From contig DGRZ01000058.1 in NCBI GenBank assembly GCA_002391195.1, forward strand, positions 1 to 23,153: a DNA stretch of 23,153 nt. The letters run 5' to 3'. This document shows positions 7,801 to 12,971 of the stretch, one piece after another. The notes beneath the pieces were generated by a model. That model saw only the letters and a program-made list of their open reading frames with translations, made no database searches and had not been told where the DNA came from. This DNA is from Fibrobacter sp. UBA4375 (GTDB lineage: Bacteria; Fibrobacterota; Fibrobacteria; Fibrobacterales; Fibrobacteraceae). The translations under genes and the position numbers were made by a program. Numbering within the stretch: position 1 is the stretch's first letter; each line of letters begins with the position of its first letter.

Positions 7801-9949
7801 AATCAAGACCAACAAGCCCCCCGACACAAGAATCACCCTTCACATTTCCTACCGCATGGGTATTTTGAAGCAGAATCAAAGATATAGCCGAAGTTCCGCT
7901 AAAATCATAGTAGGAAAGTCCAATCAAACCTCCCACATAACTTCCCGTACCAATCACATCACCTTCTGAATAAGAATTTTTTACTGATTTTGAAATATGT
8001 CCAACTAGACCTCCCACATAACTACCTCCTCTTATGTCACCTTCATAATGATAAACGGAGTCTAGCGGGCCAGACGCAAATCCCGCTATGCCGCCAACAT
8101 AACCAAAGCCATCAACATCGCCGCCAATATGATAAACAGAATCTATTGATCCTGATGCATATCCCGCAATTCCACCAACATAAATTGAATCTCCCTTTAC
8201 CAAACCATCAGCATGACCCTTTGATATTAACTGACCTCGACCGACAAGTCCGCCAACATACATACGTCCAGTTACATTTCCCTTAGAATAAGATTTTTTT
8301 ACCGATTTTGATATCGATCCTACTACACCTCCTACATAATCTTTCCCACTTACATCGCCACCAATATGATAGACAGAATCAATACCCGAAGCCGAACCAA
8401 CAACTCCACCTACATAATTATTCGTTCCATTCACACTACCTTGGGCGTGACTTTTCTTTATAACATTTACAGATCCAACAAGTCCACCGATATAACCTGA
8501 ACCTACTACAGAACCCTCTGAATAAGAATTCAAAACAGAATCCACTACTCCCGCCAATCCACCGACATAACTAACTCCCTTTACATCACCACCAATATGA
8601 TAGACAGAATCAATTACACCCGAAGCAGAACCAGCAATTCCTCCTACATAATTGTTCGTTCCAACAACATTTCCTCCATTATGATGAGAATTTGAAATTT
8701 TAGATGTGATATAGTTACCCTTATTGGAATTTGTTTTCCCAAGAATTCCACCTACATATCTTTTGCCATCTATATTTCCCTCAGAAAAAGATCCGGCAAT
8801 CGTCCTTATCACCTTATTATTATTGATGCTATAAACAGAATCAAGACCAACAAGTCCTCCAACACAAGAGTCCCCCTTCACATTTCCTACCGCATGGGTG
8901 TTTTGAAGCAGAATCAAAGATACAGCCGACCCCCCGGTAAACTCATAGTAAGAAAGCCCTATCAAACCTCCTACAAAGCTTCCTGTACCGGTTACATCAC
9001 CTTCTGAATAGGAATTTTTTACTGATTTTGAAACATACCCAACTAAGCCTCCTATGTACTTTTTTCCACTCACACTGCCTTCATAATGAAAAACAGAGTC
9101 TACCGGGCCAGACGCATATCCCGCAATTCCACCAACATAATTTGACAATCCACTAACAGATCCTTCAACAAAGGCCTTTGATATTCCTGCACTCCGGCCT
9201 GCGATACCACCAACATAATTATGACCTATCACATTTCCTATAACATAGCTGTTTGATTTTGCCGTACCAGCAACAGTCTCTGTCGTAAAACCAACGATCC
9301 CACCAACAGAATCCTGTCCCACAACATTTTCTTTCACAGAACTTGTTGATATTGTTCCCGTCGTATAGCCAACTATTCCACCAACACGATTAACACCCGT
9401 CACCCTAATTTCACTATGTACATTGGTGATGGAACCTTGTGCAGCACAACCAACAAGTCCTCCAACATAATTATTAGCCGTAACTTGTCCAACCAAAATA
9501 TCAAGATTACTTATTTTAACATTATAGGCAAAACCAAAAAGACCTGCATAATCCTCAGTCGCATCACTGATATACAATCCATAAATTTTACGATTCTTTT
9601 TTCCTGCAATACCATCAAATTCGCCTTTGAACGGCCTAGAACTCGTTCCAATAGGAGTCCATTCTGTATGGGAAACACTTGCCCACGTACCAGCACCCGC
9701 CCCAGTGGTGTCATTGAGGAAAATATCCGCTCCCAAGGTAATAGTTTTTCCCTCAAAGGAGGATGTTCCCTGATTCACCAACTTTGCAAGCCCAGCCAAC
9801 TGTTCCGCAGTTGTCAGGTTATAAGCCTGGGCGCTTGATTCGTACCACGACACATCAGCGGTACCATTCCAAATTGCGGGAGCGGCAAAAGTAGCCCCCA
9901 CGCAAGCGACGCAGGTCGCAATGATTTTATGTATGGAATTCATCAACAT
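1889..9949 (-). CDS. Giant secreted GLUG / InlB B-repeat protein with C-terminal sorting-like domain
   Basis: A 2,686-residue exported protein, probably a surface adhesin or matrix protein; the role is inferred from architecture. Residues 1-23 are a signal peptide ending ATFAA. From about 80 to 1,440 there are 42 copies of a GGLVG-like GLUG motif, each in a unit of 25-45 residues. Three beta-rich linker domains follow (about 1,480-1,755; two contain YDG/YSG...DYTVxY patterns). Residues about 1,765-2,600 are 12 InlB/Listeria-Bacteroides B-repeats (YTYTFKGWNP core). The last 75 residues (LDMQGRVLKKG... AGNFLVRV) resemble a type IX sorting domain. AAGGAG lies 6 nt before ATG 9949; the in-frame ATG two codons later is a weaker alternative. 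It follows the 229-residue membrane protein by 15 nt. The GLUG half is visibly AT-richer than the B-repeat half. Confidence 0.9.
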   Translation of the reverse strand: MLMNSIHKIIATCVACVGATFAAPAIWNGTADVSWYESSAQAYNLTTAEQLAGLAKLVNQGTSSFEGKTITLGADIFLNDTTGAGAGTWASVSHTEWTPIGTSSRPFKGEFDGIAGKKNRKIYGLYISDATEDYAGLFGFAYNVKISNLDILVGQVTANNYVGGLVGCAAQGSITNVHSEIRVTGVNRVGGIVGYTTGTISTSSVKENVVGQDSVGGIVGFTTETVAGTAKSNSYVIGNVIGHNYVGGIAGRSAGISKAFVEGSVSGLSNYVGGIAGYASGPVDSVFHYEGSVSGKKYIGGLVGYVSKSVKNSYSEGDVTGTGSFVGGLIGLSYYEFTGGSAVSLILLQNTHAVGNVKGDSCVGGLVGLDSVYSINNNKVIRTIAGSFSEGNIDGKRYVGGILGKTNSNKGNYITSKISNSHHNGGNVVGTNNYVGGIAGSASGVIDSVYHIGGDVKGVSYVGGLAGVVDSVLNSYSEGSVVGSGYIGGLVGSVNVIKKSHAQGSVNGTNNYVGGVVGSASGIDSVYHIGGDVSGKDYVGGVVGSISKSVKKSYSKGNVTGRMYVGGLVGRGQLISKGHADGLVKGDSIYVGGIAGYASGSIDSVYHIGGDVDGFGYVGGIAGFASGPLDSVYHYEGDIRGGSYVGGLVGHISKSVKNSYSEGDVIGTGSYVGGLIGLSYYDFSGTSAISLILLQNTHAVGNVKGDSCVGGLVGLDSVYSSNNYKVTRTIAGSFSEGNIDGKIYVGGILGKTNSNKSNYLISKISNSHHDGGNVVGTSSYVGGVAGYSLGAIDSAYHIGGDVKGVSYVGGLAGHVRDSVRDSYSEGAVSGYGYVGGLVGSVKVLRRSYAKGSVKGTSDRVGGAIGNATGVIDSVYHIGGDVEGINYVGGVAGYTSSKIAHSYSKGDVSGFGNVGGLIGYGTSISKSYAEGHVIGASSNVGGVAGFAGAVDSSYHIEGNVSGYDYAGGLIGRASGSVKNSNSKGSVYGNNCVGGLIGYANSSVTDSYSEGDVIGLGNAIGGLIGFSYYNYSGSTDVSIQTAGNSYAVGNVSGVNYVGGLVGVDSIYRSSNNLKLLTKEIYNSYSKGNVIGTGKYVGGVIGKSNYGYSSSNYKTNFYLKITSTYHEDGNISGSNYVGGVAGFIGGSIDSSYHKGGGVNGSGYIGGVVGQATSSVANSHSEGKVSGTEDYIGGLAGFVGGIIRNSYAKGAFVKGRNIIGGLVGHVSDSIDVSYFEGDSVTGIYQVGGLAGYAKSAVDSSYSTAHVKGDDNVGGLIGSAYGDVSNSYALGNVVGDVDNSSAGNDNLGGLVGYQYSGSISKSLALGSVTGTTKLGGLVGRFDGTTISQSYANGDVTGSYYGDPADEVGNYYIGGLVGYAKGTLEETYASGVVKGMEDEPVYTGCIVGYVNGALNITKSYYDKTKCSLGVDGGEETATVTGSPDKTTTEMQTQSTFVNWDFVDTWKIYENTYPFLKIFTNSLTNAVVTTASLENIVYDGSAKTPIVTSVELFGETLTYGTDYTVAYKNNVDAGIATINVCGVNPYGGCKVINFVINAVAIVPTIASIEDVAYSGVALTPEIRVYNGGTLLTDADYTVEYADNLNAGTASVTVTLKGNYSGSATKTFTIKKATPVISQNPTASNVVNGQTLASSELTGGSADVEGAFVWQVPETVPTLENDGYIAVFVPTDTLNYDSVETTVPVEVLDYVYVAVHVGDETLDSAVVIKGGNYTLPNAPDSVGYDFVGLYKGNAIVGNPGDVIVLNENTVIEAIYEAKTFAITFVNGDVVLQSENTAYGTLPEYRGETPTKTATAQYTYTFKGWNPTITSVTGAATYTAVFDSTVNKYTVTFKDGEIVLQSGEVAYGTVPTAPAVTLPENTAQYTYSFGGWDSEVVAVTGPATYTAVINRTLNKYEVVFKDYDGSVLKSAVEYDYGTSADNVVKPSDPTRESTAQYTYTFKGWNPSIADVTEAAIYTAEYDSTVRSYEIAFVNGSSTLQSGAVEYGQTPVYTGDIPTKTATAQYTYTFKGWNPTITPVTGAATYTAVFDSTVNKYMVTFKGGETVLQSGEVAYGTVPTAPAVTLPENTAQYSYSFDGWDSEVVAVTGPATYTAVINRTLNKYEVVFKDYDGSVLKSAVEYDYGTSAASIAKPANPTRGSTAQYTYTFKGWNPSIADVTEAAIYTAEYDSTVRSYEIAFVNGNSTLQTGTVEYGQTPVYSGAAPTKTATAQYTYTFKGWKPAIASVTGAATYTAVFDSTVNKYTVTFKDGETVLQSGEVAYGTVPTAPAVTLPENTAQYTYSFDGWDSEIVAVTGPATYTAVINRTLNKYEVMFKDYDGSVLKSAVEYDYGTSAASIAKPANPTRVSTAQYTYTFKGWNPSIVNVTEAAIYTAEYDSTVRSYEIAFVNGSSTLQSGSVEYGQTPVYSGAAPTKTATAQYTYTFKGWSPAIVSVAGATTYTAVFDSTVNKYIVTFMEGTTVLQSSEVAYGAMPIAPKVTLPENTAQYTYSFSWDKEIVSVTETATYNVIINRDISQYAVIFRDFDGILLGSALYDYGTSSANIVVPKNPTRAKSVEYTYTFKGWSPKITDVTSEAVYIAEYDSTKTSTAIDSTDNGGDTPSIARNEILNNELRIASISRAIQIAGAKVGSAYAILDMQGRVLKKGRVESANFNIPMAMAGNFLVRVGSRTQRISIR
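2160..4645 (-). repeat. Coding tandem super-repeat: four copies of a three-B-repeat block (621 nt)
   Basis: The 12 B-repeats alternate strictly as types A, B, C. A starts near ITFVNG and ends AVFDSTVN; B has LPENTAQY and ends INRTLN; C has KDYDGSVL and ends EYDSTVR. The same landmark (TAGCTACGGACGG or one-base variant) recurs at 2772, 3393 and 4014, spaced exactly 621 nt (207 residues). The outer blocks are more diverged than the central ones. Confidence 0.9.
6200..9150 (-). repeat. Coding super-repeat of 12 GLUG motifs (1,038 nt period), about three copies
   Basis: GLUG motifs 7, 19 and 31 all share the distinctive GGLIGxSYY signature, and motifs 8/20/32 and 9/21/33 also match. At DNA level the same landmark sits at 8944, 7906 and 6868, spaced 1,038 nt (346 residues) each time. 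A second landmark at 8681 and 7643 gives the same spacing; in the third copy it is displaced by a further 24 nt. Copies 1 and 2 are close; copy 3 is diverged. Boundaries are approximate. Confidence 0.85.
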
Positions 9950-9964
9950 GTGAATCTCCTTGAT

Positions 9965-10654
9965 TTAGAAAAACCATCTTAAAGAGAATAGACTGCTTCT
10001 TATGCTATCTCTAACCCGTCCAATAATAGATCGAGGCTTACAATTACAGGAATCTAATTGTGGGGACCTTTCTGTACATACAGCACGTTCCTTTTCCAAC
10101 CATTCCTTATAATATGATCGGAACTTCAGCTCTTTCTTCATTAATGTTGAAAATCTATAGGAAAAAGAAGAATCCAACAAGCCGTTTCTAAGTCCATACT
10201 TAACCAAGTATTTATAGGGACTTTGCATGCCTTTGCCTTTAGCATACATCTGCAAATTAAATAAGTATTCTTGCAACTGAGGATTGATTAAAGCACGATT
10301 TAGCTCATACGAAATAGGCTGAAATTCTTCTTTTTTTATATACCCGTGATTATAAAGGTACACCTCATAACAAAAGTACAATAAGACTTTATCAAGATTT
10401 TTTTCTTTATCCGAGCCATAAAATTTTTCATTCAGCCATTTCTTTTCATCATCATCCAGTATATATATTTCGGAGCGCATCTCTGGGTTAATACGGTTCT
10501 CAGAGACAAGTTCTTGAAAGTGTGTTGATCGTCTAAAATTGACATCATTACGCCATTTCCAAAAGGCTCCCAAAGCCGACAACGCCATAATTAGGGATGC
10601 AAGCACTTGTATCGTGCCTCCATACTGCACAGTAAAATTGACAACCCATTGCAT
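9965..10654 (-). CDS. Hypothetical membrane-anchored protein cotranscribed with the giant repeat protein
   Basis: A 229-residue protein I do not recognise. Residues about 13-33 form one hydrophobic segment (IQVLASLIMALSALGAFW) followed by KWRND, so the long polar remainder should lie in the cytoplasm. That remainder is rich in Tyr, Lys and Glu, probably helical, with a basic, amphipathic-looking end (RVRDSIRSSLFSLRWFF). ATG 10654 was chosen because AAGGTGG lies 6 nt upstream; the TTG two codons earlier would abut that site. The stop is 15 nt before the ATG of the giant protein, so the two are probably one transcript. The general plan resembles small DUF4760-like membrane proteins, but I cannot confirm this. 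Base composition is AT-rich like the GLUG half next door. Confidence 0.75.
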   Translation of the reverse strand: MQWVVNFTVQYGGTIQVLASLIMALSALGAFWKWRNDVNFRRSTHFQELVSENRINPEMRSEIYILDDDEKKWLNEKFYGSDKEKNLDKVLLYFCYEVYLYNHGYIKKEEFQPISYELNRALINPQLQEYLFNLQMYAKGKGMQSPYKYLVKYGLRNGLLDSSFSYRFSTLMKKELKFRSYYKEWLEKERAVCTERSPQLDSCNCKPRSIIGRVRDSIRSSLFSLRWFF

Positions 10655-10832
10655 CCACAACCACCTTACTACAAGATTCCAGGAGCATACCTCTGTTCAA
10701 CAAGGAGCCAAGCCTAATTTTGTACGGATACAAGAAAGGCGCAGATCGTTGCATTTATCCATGTGAGGCTGTGCATGCCTAATAACCGATAAACACAAAC
10801 GACCCACGCCCCGAAAGGGCGACAATACTGCT

Positions 10833-10883
10833 AAATTGAGATTACTTCACCCCTATTCGGGGTTCGCAATGACAACAGCTTGT
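10833..10883. repeat. Intergenic palindromic repeat, GAGATTACTTC...TTCGCAATGAC type
   Basis: The stretch GAGATTACTTCACCCC, a TATTC loop, then GGGGTTCGCAATGACA forms an imperfect palindrome. Its wording matches a class of short mobile-looking palindromes seen between genes in many bacteria. Copy number in this genome is not visible from one window. Confidence 0.45.
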
Positions 10884-10893
10884 CGAAACACGC

Positions 10894-10918
10894 CCAAAAG
10901 AACCGCCACAGGCGGCTC
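10894..10918 (-). terminator. Candidate rho-independent terminator
   Basis: On the minus strand GAGCCGCC, a TGT loop and GGCGGTTC make an 8-bp stem (one G-U pair) followed by TTTT then GGG. It lies about 230 nt beyond the toxin stop and could end that transcript or a separate small RNA. The T tract is short, so strength is uncertain. Confidence 0.5.
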
Positions 10919-11151
10919 ATTAAACGTATCTACGTGAGCGTTCGCCTTGCTCTCGGTTATTTGAAATTTGCACATTTCACATGGAGAACAAGAGCTAAAC
11001 TCTCTAATATGTCAGTGTAAATATACTCTTAAATAAGCGAAAAAGGGCATATTTTCACAAGAATGGTCTCAAAAAGTGCTTAAAGCGGTGAAATTGGTGC
11101 GTTTTACAGCAAACGGATAGTCCAACTTGGAATATAAGTGGGGCAGAAAAA

Positions 11152-11640
11152 TCAACCATCAAAATTCATTGAGAGGATTTCCTCCTTAAAGTACTGTAAA
11201 GAGGAATACATTATTATGGGCTTGTCAAGATTTGTCCCCATCTTGTTGCATTCAACATAATAACGCAAAAACGCCTTAAACTTCTCTTCAACCCTTTTCA
11301 TATTATCCCGTAACTCTATAAATTCTGCGTGATCTATTATCGCAGGCATCCCAATATCCCTTTCAGTCACAATGACCGCTTTTGAAAAATCTAGGGCGGG
11401 AATTTTTCCTTCTTTACTCAGATTACGACGGCCAGAAGTCGAAAAGAAAAAGCAATGCGACAGTTTACCATGTTTTGGACGATGGGCACTGGTCCGAAAC
11501 GGAATCGCAAATGTGAGTGAATCTATCTGAACAACCAATACAAGGTGAGGTCTTGCAGGTTTATTCAAAATTTCTATGTGCTCCTTATGCCGTTCAAAGA
11601 ATTCGGCATTGAGCCTGACGATAGAGTGGTTCTCTAGCAT
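11152..11640 (-). CDS. Type III toxin-antitoxin endoribonuclease toxin, ToxN/TenpN/AbiQ-like
   Basis: A 162-residue protein whose family cleaves RNA and is held inactive by a repeat RNA; several members stop phage growth by abortive infection. Seen here: RPHLVLVVQID (30-40), LTFAIPFRTS (42-51, aligned with the ToxN LAPLTS region that holds catalytic Thr/Ser), LDFSKAVIVTERDI (83-96), a helical EEKFKAFLRYY (118-128) and SSLQYFKEEI (146-155). This order and spacing match my memory of TenpN/AbiQ proteins; no search was run. ATG 11640 is chosen because GGGGGG ends 5 nt upstream and because the longer open frame would translate the antitoxin repeats and terminator. Promoter, repeats and attenuator directly upstream complete the system. 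An unusually polar insert (RPKHGK...GRRNLSKEGK, 54-79) separates the two core strands. Confidence 0.82.
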   Translation of the reverse strand: MLENHSIVRLNAEFFERHKEHIEILNKPARPHLVLVVQIDSLTFAIPFRTSAHRPKHGKLSHCFFFSTSGRRNLSKEGKIPALDFSKAVIVTERDIGMPAIIDHAEFIELRDNMKRVEEKFKAFLRYYVECNKMGTNLDKPIIMYSSLQYFKEEILSMNFDG

Positions 11641-11651
11641 ATTTACCCCCC
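11641..11651 (-). promoter_or_regulatory. Ribosome binding site of the toxin gene
   Basis: On the minus strand GGGGGG is followed by TAAAT and the ATG at 11640. It comes directly after the T tract of the attenuator, so only read-through transcripts expose it. Confidence 0.55.
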
Positions 11652-11661
11652 AAAAAAAATA

Positions 11662-11699
11662 ATGCCGTCTTTTTATACTTTCATATAAAAAAACGGCAT
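11662..11699 (-). terminator. Attenuating terminator between RNA antitoxin and toxin
   Basis: A 16-bp hairpin (7 bp of ATGCCGT/ACGGCAT, then an A/T stem with one G-U pair) closes on a 6-nt loop (11678-11683). On the minus strand it is followed by TATTTTTTTT (11660-11652). It lies after the repeats and before the toxin ribosome site, the position where type III systems use a leaky terminator to keep antitoxin in excess. Confidence 0.85.
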
Positions 11700-11706
11700 C
11701 AAAAAC

Positions 11707-11796
11707 GGTCTTTCTTTTTTTCTCAGGCAGCGACCTACCGCCCTGTTTCATCTGTTTGGCCTTTCTTTTTTTTCTCAGGCGGCGACCTACCGCCCT
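11707..11796 (-). repeat. Tandem direct repeat of the RNA antitoxin (52-nt period, about 1.75 copies)
   Basis: Unit 1 covers 11796-11758 (39 nt) and unit 2 covers 11744-11707 (38 nt), with a 13-nt linker unique to the first copy. The units differ by only two substitutions and one A in a poly-A run. Each starts AGGGCGGTAGGTCGC and ends GAAAGGCC or GAAAGACC. Confidence 0.9.
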
Positions 11797-11805
11797 GCTC
11801 TTTTA

Positions 11806-11834
11806 AATATACATAATTCTTTCTGAAAAGGCAA
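11806..11834 (-). promoter_or_regulatory. Promoter of the type III toxin-antitoxin operon
   Basis: On the minus strand TTGCCT (11834-11829) is followed by exactly 17 nt and TATATT (11811-11806), 4 of 6 and 5 of 6 consensus matches. The predicted start near 11800 places the first repeat at the very 5' end of the RNA. Confidence 0.7.
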
Positions 11835-11940
11835 GTAAAATGAATTGTTTTTGCATGGGAGGCAACTATCGTTTGCAAATTGTAAAAAAGGGGGCGGTTT
11901 TGTAAAAATTCGTGGAGCAGGTTCAAAAAAAGTTTCGCAT

Positions 11941-11962
11941 CTCCGTTTATTACATCGGAGGG
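11941..11962 (+). promoter_or_regulatory. Ribosome-site hairpin upstream of the sigma-54 activator
   Basis: CTCCG (11941-11945) is complementary to CGGAG (11956-11960), across a 10-nt AT-rich loop. The right arm is part of the GGAGG ribosome site that precedes ATG 11967. The stem is short, so masking of the site is only a possibility. Confidence 0.35.
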
Positions 11963-11966
11963 CATA

Positions 11967-12971
11967 ATGAAAGACCAACACAAAATGCTTGAAATCGCGT
12001 CGTTGTCCAACATCCCGGTGCTCCTGCAGGGGGAATCGGGAGCCGGGAAAGAGGTGGCCGCGCGTTTTATCCACAATCATGGCCTGCGGAAGGACGGGCC
12101 TTTCGTGGCGCTGAACTGCAGCTCTATCCCGAAGAGTCTTGCGGAGAGTATCCTGGAGGGTTCGGTAAGGGGCGCGTTTACAGGAGCGGTGGACGAGAAA
12201 CTAGGGCTTGTCCGCTCTGCAGAAGGGGGCACGCTTTTTCTGGACGAAATCGGGGAACTGCCCATGGATACCCAGAGCAAGCTTTTGCGCATTCTGCAGG
12301 AGAAAACGGTGACGCCCGTGGGAGGCGCCCAGAGCGTTCCCGTGAACTTCCGCCTGATATGCGCCACCAACCGGAACCTGAAACAGGAAATCGCCGACGG
12401 GAATTTCCGGGCGGATCTGTTTTACCGTATCAACGTTTTTCCCGTGGAGATTCCGCCCCTGCGCTCACGGACGGATTTTGCCGACGTGGCCCATGACTTG
12501 TGGCGGGAGGCACAGACCCAAGCCAGTGGGCGCGATTGTGGTTGCCGGCATGAAACACGCAGTGATCCGCAAGGGAAATGCGACAGACAACAAGAAAAAA
12601 ACGGCGTTTCGCAAAATCATAGCCTTTCACCCGAGGAATTGGAACTGCTGAAGGCCTGCCCCTGGCCGGGGAACGTGCGCCAGCTGAAAAATGTGCTGCA
12701 GCGCTATACGGTGCTGAAACCCTACGACGTGACCCTTACCGAAATCCTGACCCAGGAGTTTTCGCTACCGAAACTTTGCGACAAAAATATCTGTTCGATT
12801 TACGTGACGGATTTCTTGAAAAAGCGGAAGAAAAAGCCGTCGTTTACCGACATCGAAGAAACGCTTTTGTTATGCAAGGGGAACAAGTGCAAGGCGGCGA
12901 AAAAGCTGGGGATTAGCCGCGGGAGCCTGTGCTACCAGCTACAGAAGGGACGGGTGAAAGTGGCGAGTTAA
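11967..12971 (+). CDS. Sigma-54-dependent transcriptional activator lacking an N-terminal sensor domain (PspF-like plan)
   Basis: A 334-residue AAA+ activator that would remodel sigma-54 RNA polymerase using ATP. Visible motifs: Walker A GESGAGKE (22-29), the sigma-54 contact loop GAFTGA (69-74), Walker B TLFLDE (89-94), sensor I ATNRNL (133-138), arginine-finger segment FRADLFYR (147-154), sensor II WPGNVRQLKN (233-242), and a Fis-type helix-turn-helix (about 297-327). There is no receiver, GAF or PAS domain; the protein begins about 20 residues before Walker A, as in PspF. A GGAGG ribosome site fixes the start. Oddities: a polar, Cys/Gln/Arg-rich insert of about 35 residues (183-219) between the ATPase core and the sensor II helices, and EGSVRGAFTGA in place of the usual ELFGHEKGAFTGA lead-in. 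No target promoter is evident nearby. Its stop overlaps the next gene's stop. Confidence 0.88.
   Translation: MKDQHKMLEIASLSNIPVLLQGESGAGKEVAARFIHNHGLRKDGPFVALNCSSIPKSLAESILEGSVRGAFTGAVDEKLGLVRSAEGGTLFLDEIGELPMDTQSKLLRILQEKTVTPVGGAQSVPVNFRLICATNRNLKQEIADGNFRADLFYRINVFPVEIPPLRSRTDFADVAHDLWREAQTQASGRDCGCRHETRSDPQGKCDRQQEKNGVSQNHSLSPEELELLKACPWPGNVRQLKNVLQRYTVLKPYDVTLTEILTQEFSLPKLCDKNICSIYVTDFLKKRKKKPSFTDIEETLLLCKGNKCKAAKKLGISRGSLCYQLQKGRVKVAS

Larger units (their letters stand above)
10655..11151. other. Gene-free spacer of about 500 nt with hairpins
   Basis: I find no convincing coding frame; the short open frames here have no ribosome site or recognisable content. Bases 10825-10883 contain a palindromic element (CACCCC...GGGGT then TTCGCAATGAC) and a preceding GCCC-GAAA-GGGC-type hairpin near 10808-10822. 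Bases 10900-11030 carry a cluster of short hairpins ending in a terminator-like stem on the minus strand. Bases 11031-11151 downstream of the toxin gene show nothing distinct. Confidence 0.6.
11652..11800 (-). ncRNA. Type III RNA antitoxin (tandem-repeat RNA)
   Basis: The predicted transcript runs from about 11800 (7 nt past the -10 box) through two repeats to the hairpin-T-tract at 11652-11699. In this family the repeat RNA is cut by the toxin into single-repeat pseudoknots that assemble with toxin monomers and block the active site. Each repeat here can form an H-type pseudoknot: stem 1 GGCGG with CCGCC (11794-11790/11782-11778) or CUGCC (11742-11738/11730-11726); stem 2 GGUC in the loop with downstream GGCC (11787-11784/11761-11758) or GACC (11735-11732/11710-11707); an A-rich third loop of 15-16 nt. 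The existence of the RNA is inferred from layout and structure. Confidence 0.75.

Noticed and set aside
2160..9150. CRISPR array or satellite DNA
   Set aside because: The periodic DNA is coding, repeats are not separated by unique spacers, and there are no cas genes.
10548..10754. 68-codon minus-strand open frame overlapping the 229-residue protein start
   Set aside because: Out of frame, overlaps the better-supported gene, and no ribosome site.
10894..11030. tracrRNA
   Set aside because: The hairpin cluster recalls one, but there is no cas9 or CRISPR repeat in the window to pair with.
11835..11966. Sigma-54 promoter for autoregulation of the activator
   Set aside because: GG and GC doublets occur but not with the required 10-nt spacing.
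11735..12080. Two minus-strand open frames of 97 and 113 codons upstream of the toxin
   Set aside because: They cross the activator start, the promoter and repeat unit 1, and show no ribosome site or family content.
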